From: Gillisella terrae
GTDB lineage: Bacteria > Pseudomonadota > Alphaproteobacteria > Rhizobiales > Rhizobiaceae
Reading direction: 5' to 3'
Length of the DNA: 64,000 nucleotides
Assembly (NCBI RefSeq): GCF_004801395.1
Contig: NZ_SSOA01000011.1
Span: forward strand, 1-64,000
Under the pieces are notes generated by a model, which was given only the letters and a program-made list of their open reading frames with translations, had not been told where the DNA came from and did no database searches. The position numbers and the translations under genes were made by a program. Below, one piece after another: positions 55,401 through 63,364 of this stretch (position 1 is the stretch's first letter; each line of letters begins with the position of its first letter).

Positions 55401-55963
55401 ATCAGGATCGCTTCATCGGCAAACCACCAATTGCAATTGCGCGTGCCTCCAATGCCTTTGATGGCATCGCTGCCCAGCGCTTCGCCGAGCGGAAATTGCA
55501 GGCCCGAATTGGTCAAGGCGGTGGTTTTGCCAGAGCCGGGGGCTCCGAAAATCACATACCACGGCAAATCATAGATATAGCCGAAGCGTTTTTTGGTGAT
55601 GCGCTGCAACAGCGCCATCGCTTCTTTCAAGCGCGTCTGGATTTCGCCAACTTCTGCATTGCGGCTAGCCAGCGCCTGCTGCTCAATACTGTCAACCAAC
55701 TCCGCGTCTTGCTTGCGGGCGCGCAGCGTGGTGATGACCATATAGATCGACCACACCACAACAATGGCCACAATGGTCCAGATCCGTGCCGTCGAGGTGG
55801 CGAAGGGTTTGAAGCTGCCAAACGCCAGAAGATAGCCGTAGAACCAGATGAGCACGCAGATCGCAATCACCCAAATGACGGAAATAAAGCGTCTGCCAAC
55901 AATGCCGGCATAGCTATCCACATAGGAACGGATCGAATAAAAATAGCTGAGAGGATTGATCAT
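52472..55963 (-). CDS. tssM: type VI secretion inner-membrane protein TssM (IcmF, ImpL)
   Basis: Core membrane-complex protein of 1163 residues. Two N-terminal membrane segments (about 26-48 and 61-80) and a third near residue 450 are visible. The cytosolic domain between them has an intact Walker A GAPGSGKT (140-147) followed by the ImpL family pattern (TDxxGRY seen as LIDTAGRYTTQDD). The long periplasmic remainder contacts TssJ or peptidoglycan in the family. The start overlaps the tssL stop by four bases (ATGA). Confidence 0.95.
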   Translation of the reverse strand: MINPLSYFYSIRSYVDSYAGIVGRRFISVIWVIAICVLIWFYGYLLAFGSFKPFATSTARIWTIVAIVVVWSIYMVITTLRARKQDAELVDSIEQQALASRNAEVGEIQTRLKEAMALLQRITKKRFGYIYDLPWYVIFGAPGSGKTTALTNSGLQFPLGEALGSDAIKGIGGTRNCNWWFADEAILIDTAGRYTTQDDLDGSSKAGWEGFLGLLRRYRRSQPVNGALVTLSIGDLMTRDPEAQREELRAIRKRLSELDEYLGARAPVYILLTKADLLTGFVEFYDGFNKSDREQVWGMTFGLDESYGAKTLPERFNEEFSLLQQRVDAMLVERLQQEQSTELRGRIFKFPAELASLQEKLHDALVELSAGSALIEAPLIRGLYFVSATQGEETATAGSIPRARRSYFLPRLFKEVVFNEAALVARDKRLSYRQLLLRRVSYGVAIAAVAIVFTGWATTYYQNRMALIAADEKLNAYDKLILGVKVRDVDDADFLRVLPALDSLRSVTDGFAERHVWVASFGLNQADKIASRQRDAYQRALNSLLLPRMLVELQRDLTNEKDVTQTFNALKLYEMLGGLGKLDRDFVSYQAEQMFNALYPGEGRAATRRALIQHAHAMAAGSLPPIELDGRLIAKAQATIASQSVAERAYDILAGSRKARAIAPWLPAQAFGPLGDKAFMRTSGAPLTEGVEGLFTTTGYRNIVLPGLADAAREAMREDWVRGSDNQIKGQTLEAVSQAALQIYFDRFEQKWASVLSDITVKPSQSLGDAAETTRILSNERNIIGLAARSIAQATDLRPQGYGTAAVTVASSSGNDDTIAAMLTSTMAAPDPYGKLRDALDAPAADPSGKSATDSKNLAQVDAILPLLDNLHDQLSRSATSSAEVAKVFDVDSQLTKSNQDLLQEARRLPAPLDGWMAGLAADIGSLAVKSARSRISDLWAAEGASLCSTAITGRYPFDRNAKRDVTMGDFVRLFGPKGLFQTFFKQRLEPFVDQTSSPWGWKGTFGAAGIPSGAIAQFENADKINRSFFPNGSETPEVTINVKPVSLTDASNAVMLEIEGERVVYFHGPIQAKSITWPSKQPANMSRIAFQPGGWQQAKTENGDWSPFRLFDDATIESDRDGLFRVKFNNGEQNAEFDVQFGSVLNPFRLKAMADFACPAQF

Positions 55964-57477
55964 GGCTTGCCTCCCTGCTGCGGTTTTGCGTTCTGATCAT
56001 CCACCTGCACGGGCGGTGAAAAAATTCCGGCATCGGAGAGCTTTTCATCCGGATTGGTCAAAACCAGAATTTCCGTTCTGCGGTTCATCTCTCGGCCTTC
56101 TGCTGTGGCATTATCGGCAATCGGGTCACTGTCGGCCCGCCCTTCGGTCAGGATCGCATCACTTCCAGCATACGTGGCCAGAATATCGCCAACCGCCTTG
56201 GCTCTGGCTTCGGACAAATGCCAGTTCGAGGGAAACTGCACCGTTTTGATCGGCACATTGTCGGTATAGCCAATCACCACAGCGCGGAATTTCTCGGCGG
56301 CCAGAGCACCACCGATGCGCTGGATCAGATCTTTAAATTTGGCGCTGACATCGGCACTTCCGGTATCGAAAAGCCCGGCATTGTTGATGCGAATCCGCAG
56401 CCGCCCGTTCACATCGGACAAGGACACCAATTTCTTTTCCACCTCGGGCTGAAGGAAAGTCATCAGGTTCTGCAACCGGCTTGGCGGCCGCGGAGCCTCG
56501 ACGTTCACAGGCTTCGTGGGTGGCTCTTCAACCTTTTCCGGCACCTTTTCAGGTGTCACCGGCGGCGGGGTGGGCACAGTAATCAGCACGCTGGGCGTTT
56601 CGCGCGGCTCAAGTGCGGCCAGTCGCTGGAAGGTTCTATCCGATGTATCGTTCAAGATCAGCGTGAAAAACAGATAGCCGAGCCCGAAAGCCAGCGCCAG
56701 AACAGACAAAAGGGTCCAGAGTGCCGCCATGGTTTGCAAGGGTGTATGACGGGCATTCACGCCCTGCCAATGGGGCGAAAGTTCGCGCTCAAACACACCA
56801 TATTGGCCGAGAAGCGTTTTGTAGAGGCTGTCGCGGATTCTCGCCAGCTCCAGCGCACCGCGCGAGGACACACGGGTGCGCCCCTCAAAAGCCAGAGACA
56901 GGCTGAGATAGATCAGCAACAGCAAATCCTTGTTGGCTCCCGGCGACTGGTGAAAATGATCGAGAATATCAAACACCCGGTCACCGCCGGTCACGTCATT
57001 GTGGAAGGTCGAGACCAGGCCTGATCGCGCCCATCCGGCCCGCACACCCCACGGCTTGGACAGCACCACATCATCAACGGTGGCGCAGATGACATAGTGC
57101 GCGGCACGGGCGCGCTCCGGGCTGATGCGGGCGCTGGCCAGATCCCGCTCATAGCGGTTGACGGCCTCAATGCAGACGCGGCGCAGCTCTTGCGTATCCG
57201 GCTCGGCTTCAAGATAGCGCAGGGCATGGGCCAGATTGAGAAGGCTTGCTGCCGAGCGCACCAGCACCGGCATTTCATGGCTGCCAAAGCGAAAATTGTC
57301 GATCAGGTGATTGACGGACACACCTGAGCCTTGCCCGGCTCCCGGATCACCCCGATCAACCACACTGTTGAGCAAATCGGAGACATTTTTTGCCGTCTCG
57401 TCCTGCCGCTGTTTTTCCTGCGTGACTTCGACAACGGTTGGCATGTCCTGCCAGTGGGAAGGCCGTTCTTCGCTCAT
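55960..57477 (-). CDS. tssL: type VI secretion protein TssL with OmpA peptidoglycan-binding domain (ImpK)
   Basis: Membrane-complex protein of 505 residues. The N-terminal DotU domain (VRSAASLLNLAHALRY, ARAAHYVICATVDDVVL, DLLLLIYLSLSLAFEGR) is followed by one membrane segment (LLSVLALAFGLGYLFFTLIL), a proline-rich stretch and a C-terminal OmpA-like domain (NNAGLFDTGSADV, VIGYTDNVPI, LSEARAKAVGDIL). This is the longer evolved TssL that anchors to the cell wall directly. I start at 57477, where ATGA overlaps the tssK stop; an upstream codon set is less likely. Confidence 0.94.
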   Translation of the reverse strand: MSEERPSHWQDMPTVVEVTQEKQRQDETAKNVSDLLNSVVDRGDPGAGQGSGVSVNHLIDNFRFGSHEMPVLVRSAASLLNLAHALRYLEAEPDTQELRRVCIEAVNRYERDLASARISPERARAAHYVICATVDDVVLSKPWGVRAGWARSGLVSTFHNDVTGGDRVFDILDHFHQSPGANKDLLLLIYLSLSLAFEGRTRVSSRGALELARIRDSLYKTLLGQYGVFERELSPHWQGVNARHTPLQTMAALWTLLSVLALAFGLGYLFFTLILNDTSDRTFQRLAALEPRETPSVLITVPTPPPVTPEKVPEKVEEPPTKPVNVEAPRPPSRLQNLMTFLQPEVEKKLVSLSDVNGRLRIRINNAGLFDTGSADVSAKFKDLIQRIGGALAAEKFRAVVIGYTDNVPIKTVQFPSNWHLSEARAKAVGDILATYAGSDAILTEGRADSDPIADNATAEGREMNRRTEILVLTNPDEKLSDAGIFSPPVQVDDQNAKPQQGGKP

Positions 57478-58814
57478 TCTCTCAAGGCCCATAGTTCCAT
57501 CTCAAGGCCGGGAAATTCGCCTGCGAGATGCAGCGCAATTGCGCCAGATGTTTCCAATTGTTTCCAAAGCGGCACTTTGGTGTCGAGCTCGAAATAGATC
57601 GTGCCCGAACGATAGGGCAATTGGCGCGGCAACACCGGCAATGGCCGCACCGGAATGCCGGGCAGAGCGACGTTGACCAGCTCGGCAATTTTCTCCACGG
57701 GGCCAACCTTGATCTGGGCTGGCAATTTGCGCCGCACATCTTCCGCCGACATTTCGGCCCGCACCGCCAGAACAAAGCCTGCATCTTTCAGCAGGCTGCG
57801 ATCGTTCAGCGTACCGACCCGCACCCCATGGCGCCGCTCGATCAGCTCGATGGCCACCGCCGCCTGTTCCAGCACCGATGAGAGCGATGTGCGCAGATCA
57901 TCCATCACAACCGCAAACGTGGCTTTCAGATCATCATGGCGATAGGCCGGAAAGTCGGTGGCGCGTTTGCTGTCCATGGTGAAGGTGGCAATTTCACCGG
58001 CCAACTGAATGCAATGCTCATAAAACACCATGGGGTGAATGCGCGTTGCATTGGCCAGCAGATGTTTGAGCAGCGGATCAGCGCGGTTGAGAATTTGCAA
58101 CAGGAAATAATCGCCCACTTCGGCTGTGCCGCGAATGGTCGGATCACCAATGCGCTCGGCAATCGCCGTTGCTCGGTGACGCACAATGCCCAGCAATTCC
58201 GTCATCAATTCGTTGAGCCGTGATGCCGCAGCACAGCTCAGGCTGGGTGGAATGAAATCGGGATCGAGGATCACCGCCCGGTCAGAGCGCACCTCCACCA
58301 CCCGCGCCAGCCCGATCAGCTCATAACCTGCCAGATTATCGCCGGTTTTGAGGAATTTCAGGTTCAAGCGGGCAACATCAATCGGCGCAATGAAATCGGT
58401 GTCAACATTGGCATCCGGCGCTTCATAACTGGAGGCCACCACCCGCACGCTGTTGGCCATGGCGGCCCCTTGCGCCGCCATATCCGCCTTGCCCGGCTGT
58501 CGGGCCGGAAGTGCCAGATACACAATGGCGTTCTTGGTGTTTTCATCCAGATCAAGGGCGCTTGGAAGATCGGCATCTTCCGGCGCATCAAAGGGCGTGC
58601 CATCGGGCAGCAAACCACGCAGGTTGGACAGGGCAAACTGGCCAATGGCCAGCGCGCTGCGATCTATTCCGATTTCCAGCAAGCCCCACGGATAGGGCGA
58701 CAGGCTGCGGGTGATCGAGCGGACCAGCCGTTCCGTCCATCGGTCTGCCTGTTGGAAATGCTGCACACGAAGAAACATGCCCTCGGTCCAGGCAACGCGG
58801 TTTTCATGCCTCAT
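57474..58814 (-). CDS. tssK: type VI secretion baseplate protein TssK (ImpJ)
   Basis: Baseplate adaptor of 446 residues that links the baseplate to the TssM/TssL membrane complex. The N-terminus VAWTEGMFLRVQHFQQADRW is the TssK hallmark, and the length is standard. Its start overlaps the fha gene by 11 bases and its stop overlaps tssL by 4, so it is coupled on both sides. Confidence 0.95.
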   Translation of the reverse strand: MRHENRVAWTEGMFLRVQHFQQADRWTERLVRSITRSLSPYPWGLLEIGIDRSALAIGQFALSNLRGLLPDGTPFDAPEDADLPSALDLDENTKNAIVYLALPARQPGKADMAAQGAAMANSVRVVASSYEAPDANVDTDFIAPIDVARLNLKFLKTGDNLAGYELIGLARVVEVRSDRAVILDPDFIPPSLSCAAASRLNELMTELLGIVRHRATAIAERIGDPTIRGTAEVGDYFLLQILNRADPLLKHLLANATRIHPMVFYEHCIQLAGEIATFTMDSKRATDFPAYRHDDLKATFAVVMDDLRTSLSSVLEQAAVAIELIERRHGVRVGTLNDRSLLKDAGFVLAVRAEMSAEDVRRKLPAQIKVGPVEKIAELVNVALPGIPVRPLPVLPRQLPYRSGTIYFELDTKVPLWKQLETSGAIALHLAGEFPGLEMELWALRE

Positions 58815-60036
58815 CTTTGGTGTCTACCCCCTTGAAATTCTGAAGTTCGGCTGCTGGCTCTGGCGCAATGGCAGGCTCACCCGTTGCAGCACGACGCATA
58901 AAATCCTTGATCGAAATGGTCTGGCCAGCCTCTTCAAACTGCTGGCGATAGGCGCTCCAATAGTCCCGACCACGCAAAAACGGCAGACGGGGTTGCTCCG
59001 CATCAACACGGGCCTCGACAATTCTTGGATCGAGCTTGTGGCTTGCTTCGCGCATCATTCTTTCAAGCGCATCATTCAAGCTGCGCTGGCGCTCAACAAG
59101 ATGTTCGAGATGGCGGATCAGTTGCGCGCCATCCGTGGCCGACAATCGCGAAGCAGCATCAGCCTCCATACCAAGTGTGGCAAGGCAATCGGCACTGGCG
59201 GCATCCAGACGCGAAAGCGTGCTGGCAAGGGTTTGCAACAACGCCTCATCCATGCTTGCAGGTGGTGCAACGGGCCTTGAAGCTGGCTTGGATGGTTCGG
59301 AAAAAATCGCGTCAAAATCACTGCGCGATGCAGGCACCGGCCCAGCCTCCAACATCGCAGGTTCATCCGATGGCACGTCCTTCACCCGCTTTGGCGGCGC
59401 AACGCTGACCACCGTTCGGGTGGCGCTATGATGTTCAAGCTGGCTGCCATAATCATCATCTTCAAACCAGTTTTCAGGCAGAACGGTTGCAGAGCCTTTT
59501 ACCTCCGGCGGGCCGCTCCAGCCAATATCAACATTGCGCGTCAAGGTTTTTCCACTTTTGCCGGACGAGGTCGGTGCCACGGCCCATGGCTCTTCCGCCA
59601 CACGCTCGCCCATAATGCCACGGGCGGTTTTTCCATTGGGGGCGATATCGGACAAGATCGACGATATGGTCAGCGTTTCATCACTCAACGGCAGGGAGGA
59701 CACCGGATCACCGGGATCCTGCTCCACCTCGCCAAGGATGGTAACCTTGAAGGCATGGCCGCGAATATCGATCTCGGAGCCATTCTTCAGCGGGCAGGTT
59801 TCGCCTTCCATCAAAGTTTTGCCATCCACCACCGTGCCATTGGCGCTCTGGTCTGACAGGCTGAAGCCTTTGCTATCGCGAAAAATGGTGCAATGCAGCT
59901 TGGAAACGCGGCGGGTGTCATCTTCAATCTGCCAATCGCATTCGCGCGAACGCCCAAGCGTGCGCCGCCCATGCTCGATGGCCCACAGGGATTGACGGCC
60001 ATCCGTTTTGACTTTGGGGCGCAGTTCCAGCCTCAT
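58804..60036 (-). CDS. fha: T6SS forkhead-associated protein Fha (ImpI/TagH)
   Basis: Cytosolic scaffold of 410 residues. The N-terminal FHA domain shows phosphothreonine-binding residues in LGRS (28-30 region), RVSKLH (Ser45, His48) and SANGT (Asn66-Thr68). The long middle is low-complexity and acidic, and the C-terminal part has FLRGRDYWSAYRQQFEEAG, seen in TagH/ImpI proteins. In Agrobacterium, Fha bridges phosphorylated TssL and is a TagF target; the same circuit (ppkA, tagF-PP2C, fha, tssL) is complete here. ATGA overlap with tssG. Confidence 0.92.
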   Translation of the reverse strand: MRLELRPKVKTDGRQSLWAIEHGRRTLGRSRECDWQIEDDTRRVSKLHCTIFRDSKGFSLSDQSANGTVVDGKTLMEGETCPLKNGSEIDIRGHAFKVTILGEVEQDPGDPVSSLPLSDETLTISSILSDIAPNGKTARGIMGERVAEEPWAVAPTSSGKSGKTLTRNVDIGWSGPPEVKGSATVLPENWFEDDDYGSQLEHHSATRTVVSVAPPKRVKDVPSDEPAMLEAGPVPASRSDFDAIFSEPSKPASRPVAPPASMDEALLQTLASTLSRLDAASADCLATLGMEADAASRLSATDGAQLIRHLEHLVERQRSLNDALERMMREASHKLDPRIVEARVDAEQPRLPFLRGRDYWSAYRQQFEEAGQTISIKDFMRRAATGEPAIAPEPAAELQNFKGVDTKDEA

Positions 60037-61070
60037 GCCGCCGCTCCTGCCGGTTTGAGAGCAGGCATCGCCTGCCGCTCGGTGACAATCGCATCGGCAC
60101 TATCACGCGAGAGCTCTGCTACCCGCGCCCAAGTGTTCCAGCCAAGACGGGCGGGCGTTACGCCGTTGCCCATCTGGCAAAAGGGCACGTCTTCCTTTTT
60201 CAAAATCACTTGCGCATCAATTTCAAACCCGCTGCCCACAAACAGCCGTGCCAGCGCGAACATATCTTGCAACCGCCGCCCGCCAGGTGCCAGCGTCAGA
60301 TAATCGGCATAATCCACCGGGCCAATGACAATGCGAAACGCCCCGCTCATATCCAGCGCCTTACTGCCAGCCATGGCGGAAACGCCGAGGCGGGGAGGGG
60401 TGGCGCTGCCCATCTGGCTTAATTCTTCCGGCGCAACAGACACCCACCGCGGACGAAATTGTTCGATGCGGATGGGAAGGCGTGAGAACTCTTCCAGCAT
60501 GGCCCGCAAGCTTGCGGCATTGCGGGTGCGATCCGCAAAAAAGCCCGCAAACCGCAGGATAACATTTTCATCGACCCCGGCTGTTTCCACCATTCTGGCC
60601 GTGCCAAAGCCTGCCAGCGACAAAAGCGCCTTGCGAAAGGTGTTGTCTTCACGGCGTTTGCTCCAGCGCAAACGCCGCGCCAGCCGATATTTTTCCGCAG
60701 CTTCCACAAACAGCTCTGAAAACCGCGTGGCAAACAGGCTCACGAAACTGGTCAGCGCCCGCGATCTGTTGCGCTCCTCGCGCAACAACAGCTCATTATA
60801 TTCCGGCGGCATCGAGCCAAGCGGCCCAACAAGGGCTGCGAGCGCGGATTTAAGCTCGAATTTGCCTTTGCGTTGGCGAAAGCCGCTGACCGCCAACGGC
60901 GTTGGCTCAATTCCCAGATGCGGCACAATCTCCAGCTCGCCCTCTTGCGCGAGATGTTGGGCCAGACGAAAGGCCGTTGTCGGCTCAAAATGGGCCGGGT
61001 CTTGCTGCAAACGGGCAGCAAGCATTTCGCGCTCTGTGTCACTTTTCGGGTTTGTCATGTGAACATTCAT
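60033..61070 (-). CDS. tssG: type VI secretion baseplate protein TssG (ImpH)
   Basis: Baseplate wedge protein of 345 residues. The region PAHFEPTTAFRLAQHLAQ, a TssG-like FVSLFATRFSELFVEAAEKYRLA, and later SKALDMSGAFRIVIGPVDYADYLTLAPGGRRL match the family. I chose ATG at 61070 since GGGGG precedes it by six bases and it lies just after the tssF stop (10 bases). Its stop overlaps the fha start. Confidence 0.93.
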   Translation of the reverse strand: MNVHMTNPKSDTEREMLAARLQQDPAHFEPTTAFRLAQHLAQEGELEIVPHLGIEPTPLAVSGFRQRKGKFELKSALAALVGPLGSMPPEYNELLLREERNRSRALTSFVSLFATRFSELFVEAAEKYRLARRLRWSKRREDNTFRKALLSLAGFGTARMVETAGVDENVILRFAGFFADRTRNAASLRAMLEEFSRLPIRIEQFRPRWVSVAPEELSQMGSATPPRLGVSAMAGSKALDMSGAFRIVIGPVDYADYLTLAPGGRRLQDMFALARLFVGSGFEIDAQVILKKEDVPFCQMGNGVTPARLGWNTWARVAELSRDSADAIVTERQAMPALKPAGAAA

Positions 61071-61080
61071 GATCATCCCC

Positions 61081-62862
61081 CTATAGCAACGGCCGTTCGG
61101 CCGCTCTTGCCGGCCACCGCACCACCACACCCGATTGGCCCCGCATGGTCAGCGTGAGACGGGTAAAACTGTTAACCGAGGTATAGAGACCGCAAAAATG
61201 ATTGAGAACACTGCCAAACACGAAGGCGGCAGAGCGATCAATCATCGCCGGATCGAACTCTATGGTGATATCCAGACCGGGCACCATGGCAGGCCCCAGA
61301 CGCGCCAAAGCATTTTTTGCTTCAACTTTTGAGATCGCCTCGACCAATTGCCGGGTTTCGGGCACATCGCGAAAGGCATAGAGCGACAGAATATCTTTGA
61401 GGGCTGCCCCACCATTGTCGAACAATGACAGGTGATTGAGCATCAGATGCGACACCAGCCGCCATTGCCGCGCTGTTTTGCTGTTCATGCGCACAGACGG
61501 TGTGGGCGGAAGAAGGGCCGTGACCGTATCAATCGCTTCGCTGCGTTTGCCCAGCTTCAAGATCGGGTGCCCGCCCCCAAAGGGCAGGCGCTCTGGAAGA
61601 TCGCGGTTAAGGCACAGCGAATCCACGCTGGCGGTGACGCTGGTTGGGCCGAGGGGCCCGCGCTCGCGATCCACAAAGGCGATATCGGTGTCAGACAGGC
61701 CATCATCCTCATCAAACCGCCGGGTTGCCTGCCAGAAAATGCCGCTGTCGGTGCCATTTTGAACCCGCGCGAAAAACGGATACGACCACAGCTCATCACC
61801 GCTGCCATCGGAAATTTTCACATTGTCGATGGCAAAAATCTCACGGGTGCGATGGCGGCGACTGTCAGACAGCAAACTATATTCCGTGCGGCTGCCATCC
61901 AGCTTGATCGGCTCTGAAACCTGATGAAAAAGATTGATCACCGGAGCCGTGTTCAGGGCAAAATCACTGGCGGAGACAGTGCGCTCCAGCCTCGGATCAC
62001 TGCTTTTGAGATAGATATACATCTCGCAATCATCGCCCGGCCAGCGATCCAGCCCGTCGATGTCAAGATAGAGGAATTTTTGCGGCAGGGCAAAAAACTC
62101 GGTGAGCAGGCGATAGCCATCAAAACTGCTGGCGGGCGTGGGCAACATCGCTTCATTCGCTGCAAAGCCTTTCACACGCAGATTGCTGGCGGGCAGGAAA
62201 ACCGCATTGCGATCATCCGCATGGCGCGCCAAGGCTATTCCCATGCATTGATTGGCCAAAAGCTCATACAATCCGGTGGCTTGCTGCCAGGCGGATGCAA
62301 CAAACAGGGTCATCCTCTTGATGCCCATCGAGGCAAAATCGTCTTTCTTGGGGCCGGTGGAGCGCAGTGATAAGCGCAAACATCCGGCCGCACCGGCAAA
62401 GGGCGGGGCAGGCGCATCAATGGGCTGGCCCGTCAACGCCGCAGAGGTGATGGTGAGGGGTAAAAGCTCGACATCCTGCGTGGTGCGAAACTGGCAAATC
62501 TCGCCCGCCACTTCTTCGGTGGTAATCTCGCTATGGCGGGGCAAAAGCTGCATGGTGGCCAGCACAGCGCTTGGCTCAAACCGCACAATGCTCATCGATG
62601 GCAAAGGCGCAAGATAATGCGGATAGAGCGTTTCCAGCAAACTATCGGTCAGTTCGGGAAACTCATCATCCAGCTTTTGCCGCACGCGGGCGGCGGAATA
62701 GGCAAAACTCTGGATCAGGCGCTCAACATGCGGATCATCGGCCACATCGCCCGACATGCGCAACCGCCCGGCAATTTTTGGAAAAGCGCGCGCGAATTTT
62801 TCTGCCCGTTTGCGCAAGGCAAACAGCTCATCATTATAGCGCTCCAAAAAGCTTTCAGCCAT
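61081..62862 (-). CDS. tssF: type VI secretion baseplate protein TssF (ImpG)
   Basis: Baseplate wedge protein of 593 residues. The N-terminal signature FLERYNDELFALRKRAEKFARAFPKIAGRL and the following PHVERLIQSFAYSAARVRQKLDDEFPEL are typical. The chosen start overlaps tssE by 8 bases; an earlier ATG at 62913 would add 17 residues and lies deeper in tssE. Confidence 0.94.
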   Translation of the reverse strand: MAESFLERYNDELFALRKRAEKFARAFPKIAGRLRMSGDVADDPHVERLIQSFAYSAARVRQKLDDEFPELTDSLLETLYPHYLAPLPSMSIVRFEPSAVLATMQLLPRHSEITTEEVAGEICQFRTTQDVELLPLTITSAALTGQPIDAPAPPFAGAAGCLRLSLRSTGPKKDDFASMGIKRMTLFVASAWQQATGLYELLANQCMGIALARHADDRNAVFLPASNLRVKGFAANEAMLPTPASSFDGYRLLTEFFALPQKFLYLDIDGLDRWPGDDCEMYIYLKSSDPRLERTVSASDFALNTAPVINLFHQVSEPIKLDGSRTEYSLLSDSRRHRTREIFAIDNVKISDGSGDELWSYPFFARVQNGTDSGIFWQATRRFDEDDGLSDTDIAFVDRERGPLGPTSVTASVDSLCLNRDLPERLPFGGGHPILKLGKRSEAIDTVTALLPPTPSVRMNSKTARQWRLVSHLMLNHLSLFDNGGAALKDILSLYAFRDVPETRQLVEAISKVEAKNALARLGPAMVPGLDITIEFDPAMIDRSAAFVFGSVLNHFCGLYTSVNSFTRLTLTMRGQSGVVVRWPARAAERPLL

Positions 62863-63364
62863 TGCCTGCCTCAACAATGAAGGATTGCGTGGACGGATCG
62901 ATACGGGATTCAAAACTCACGGGCGGCATGCCCTCATGCAGGCGGAAACTGGCATCGATGCGCATCCGCAGCGAGCGCTCTCCCTCCATCCGCGCTTTCA
63001 AAATGGTCACTTTGATGTTGGAAAGCCGGGTTTCAAACATCGCAATACGGCGCTCCATGAGACGCGCCAGCTTGAGCTTGGATTCATCCGTCACCAGACT
63101 GGCCGACAGCATGCCATCAACCCCGTAAGAAACGAGGGCATCGCTCAGCTCGCTCAACGCATCGGGAGGGGCCTGCGGGCGACGCCGGGTGTTCAACAGG
63201 GATTCCAGATCCCGGCGAATGGTTTCGCGCATCTCCACCACCTGCTGAGACACGCTCAAAACCGGATCGACATCCAGATCAGGATTGTCATCCAGCAAGC
63301 GATCCAGCACAGAGCGGGTCAGCACGCGCTCGCTCGGGCGATAACGATCGAGCGGATCAGCCAT
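62855..63364 (-). CDS. tssE: type VI secretion baseplate protein TssE (gp25-like, ImpF)
   Basis: Baseplate protein of 169 residues with a gp25/lysozyme-like fold. Seen are RVLTRSVLDRLLDD at the N-terminus, VVEMRETIRRDLESLLNTRR and LSDALVSYGVDGMLSASLV followed by MERRIAMFETRLSNIKV. I chose ATG at 63364 (MADPLDRYRPSERVL), overlapping the tagJ stop by 8 bases, rather than an ATG-like codon seven residues earlier. Confidence 0.93.
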   Translation of the reverse strand: MADPLDRYRPSERVLTRSVLDRLLDDNPDLDVDPVLSVSQQVVEMRETIRRDLESLLNTRRRPQAPPDALSELSDALVSYGVDGMLSASLVTDESKLKLARLMERRIAMFETRLSNIKVTILKARMEGERSLRMRIDASFRLHEGMPPVSFESRIDPSTQSFIVEAGNG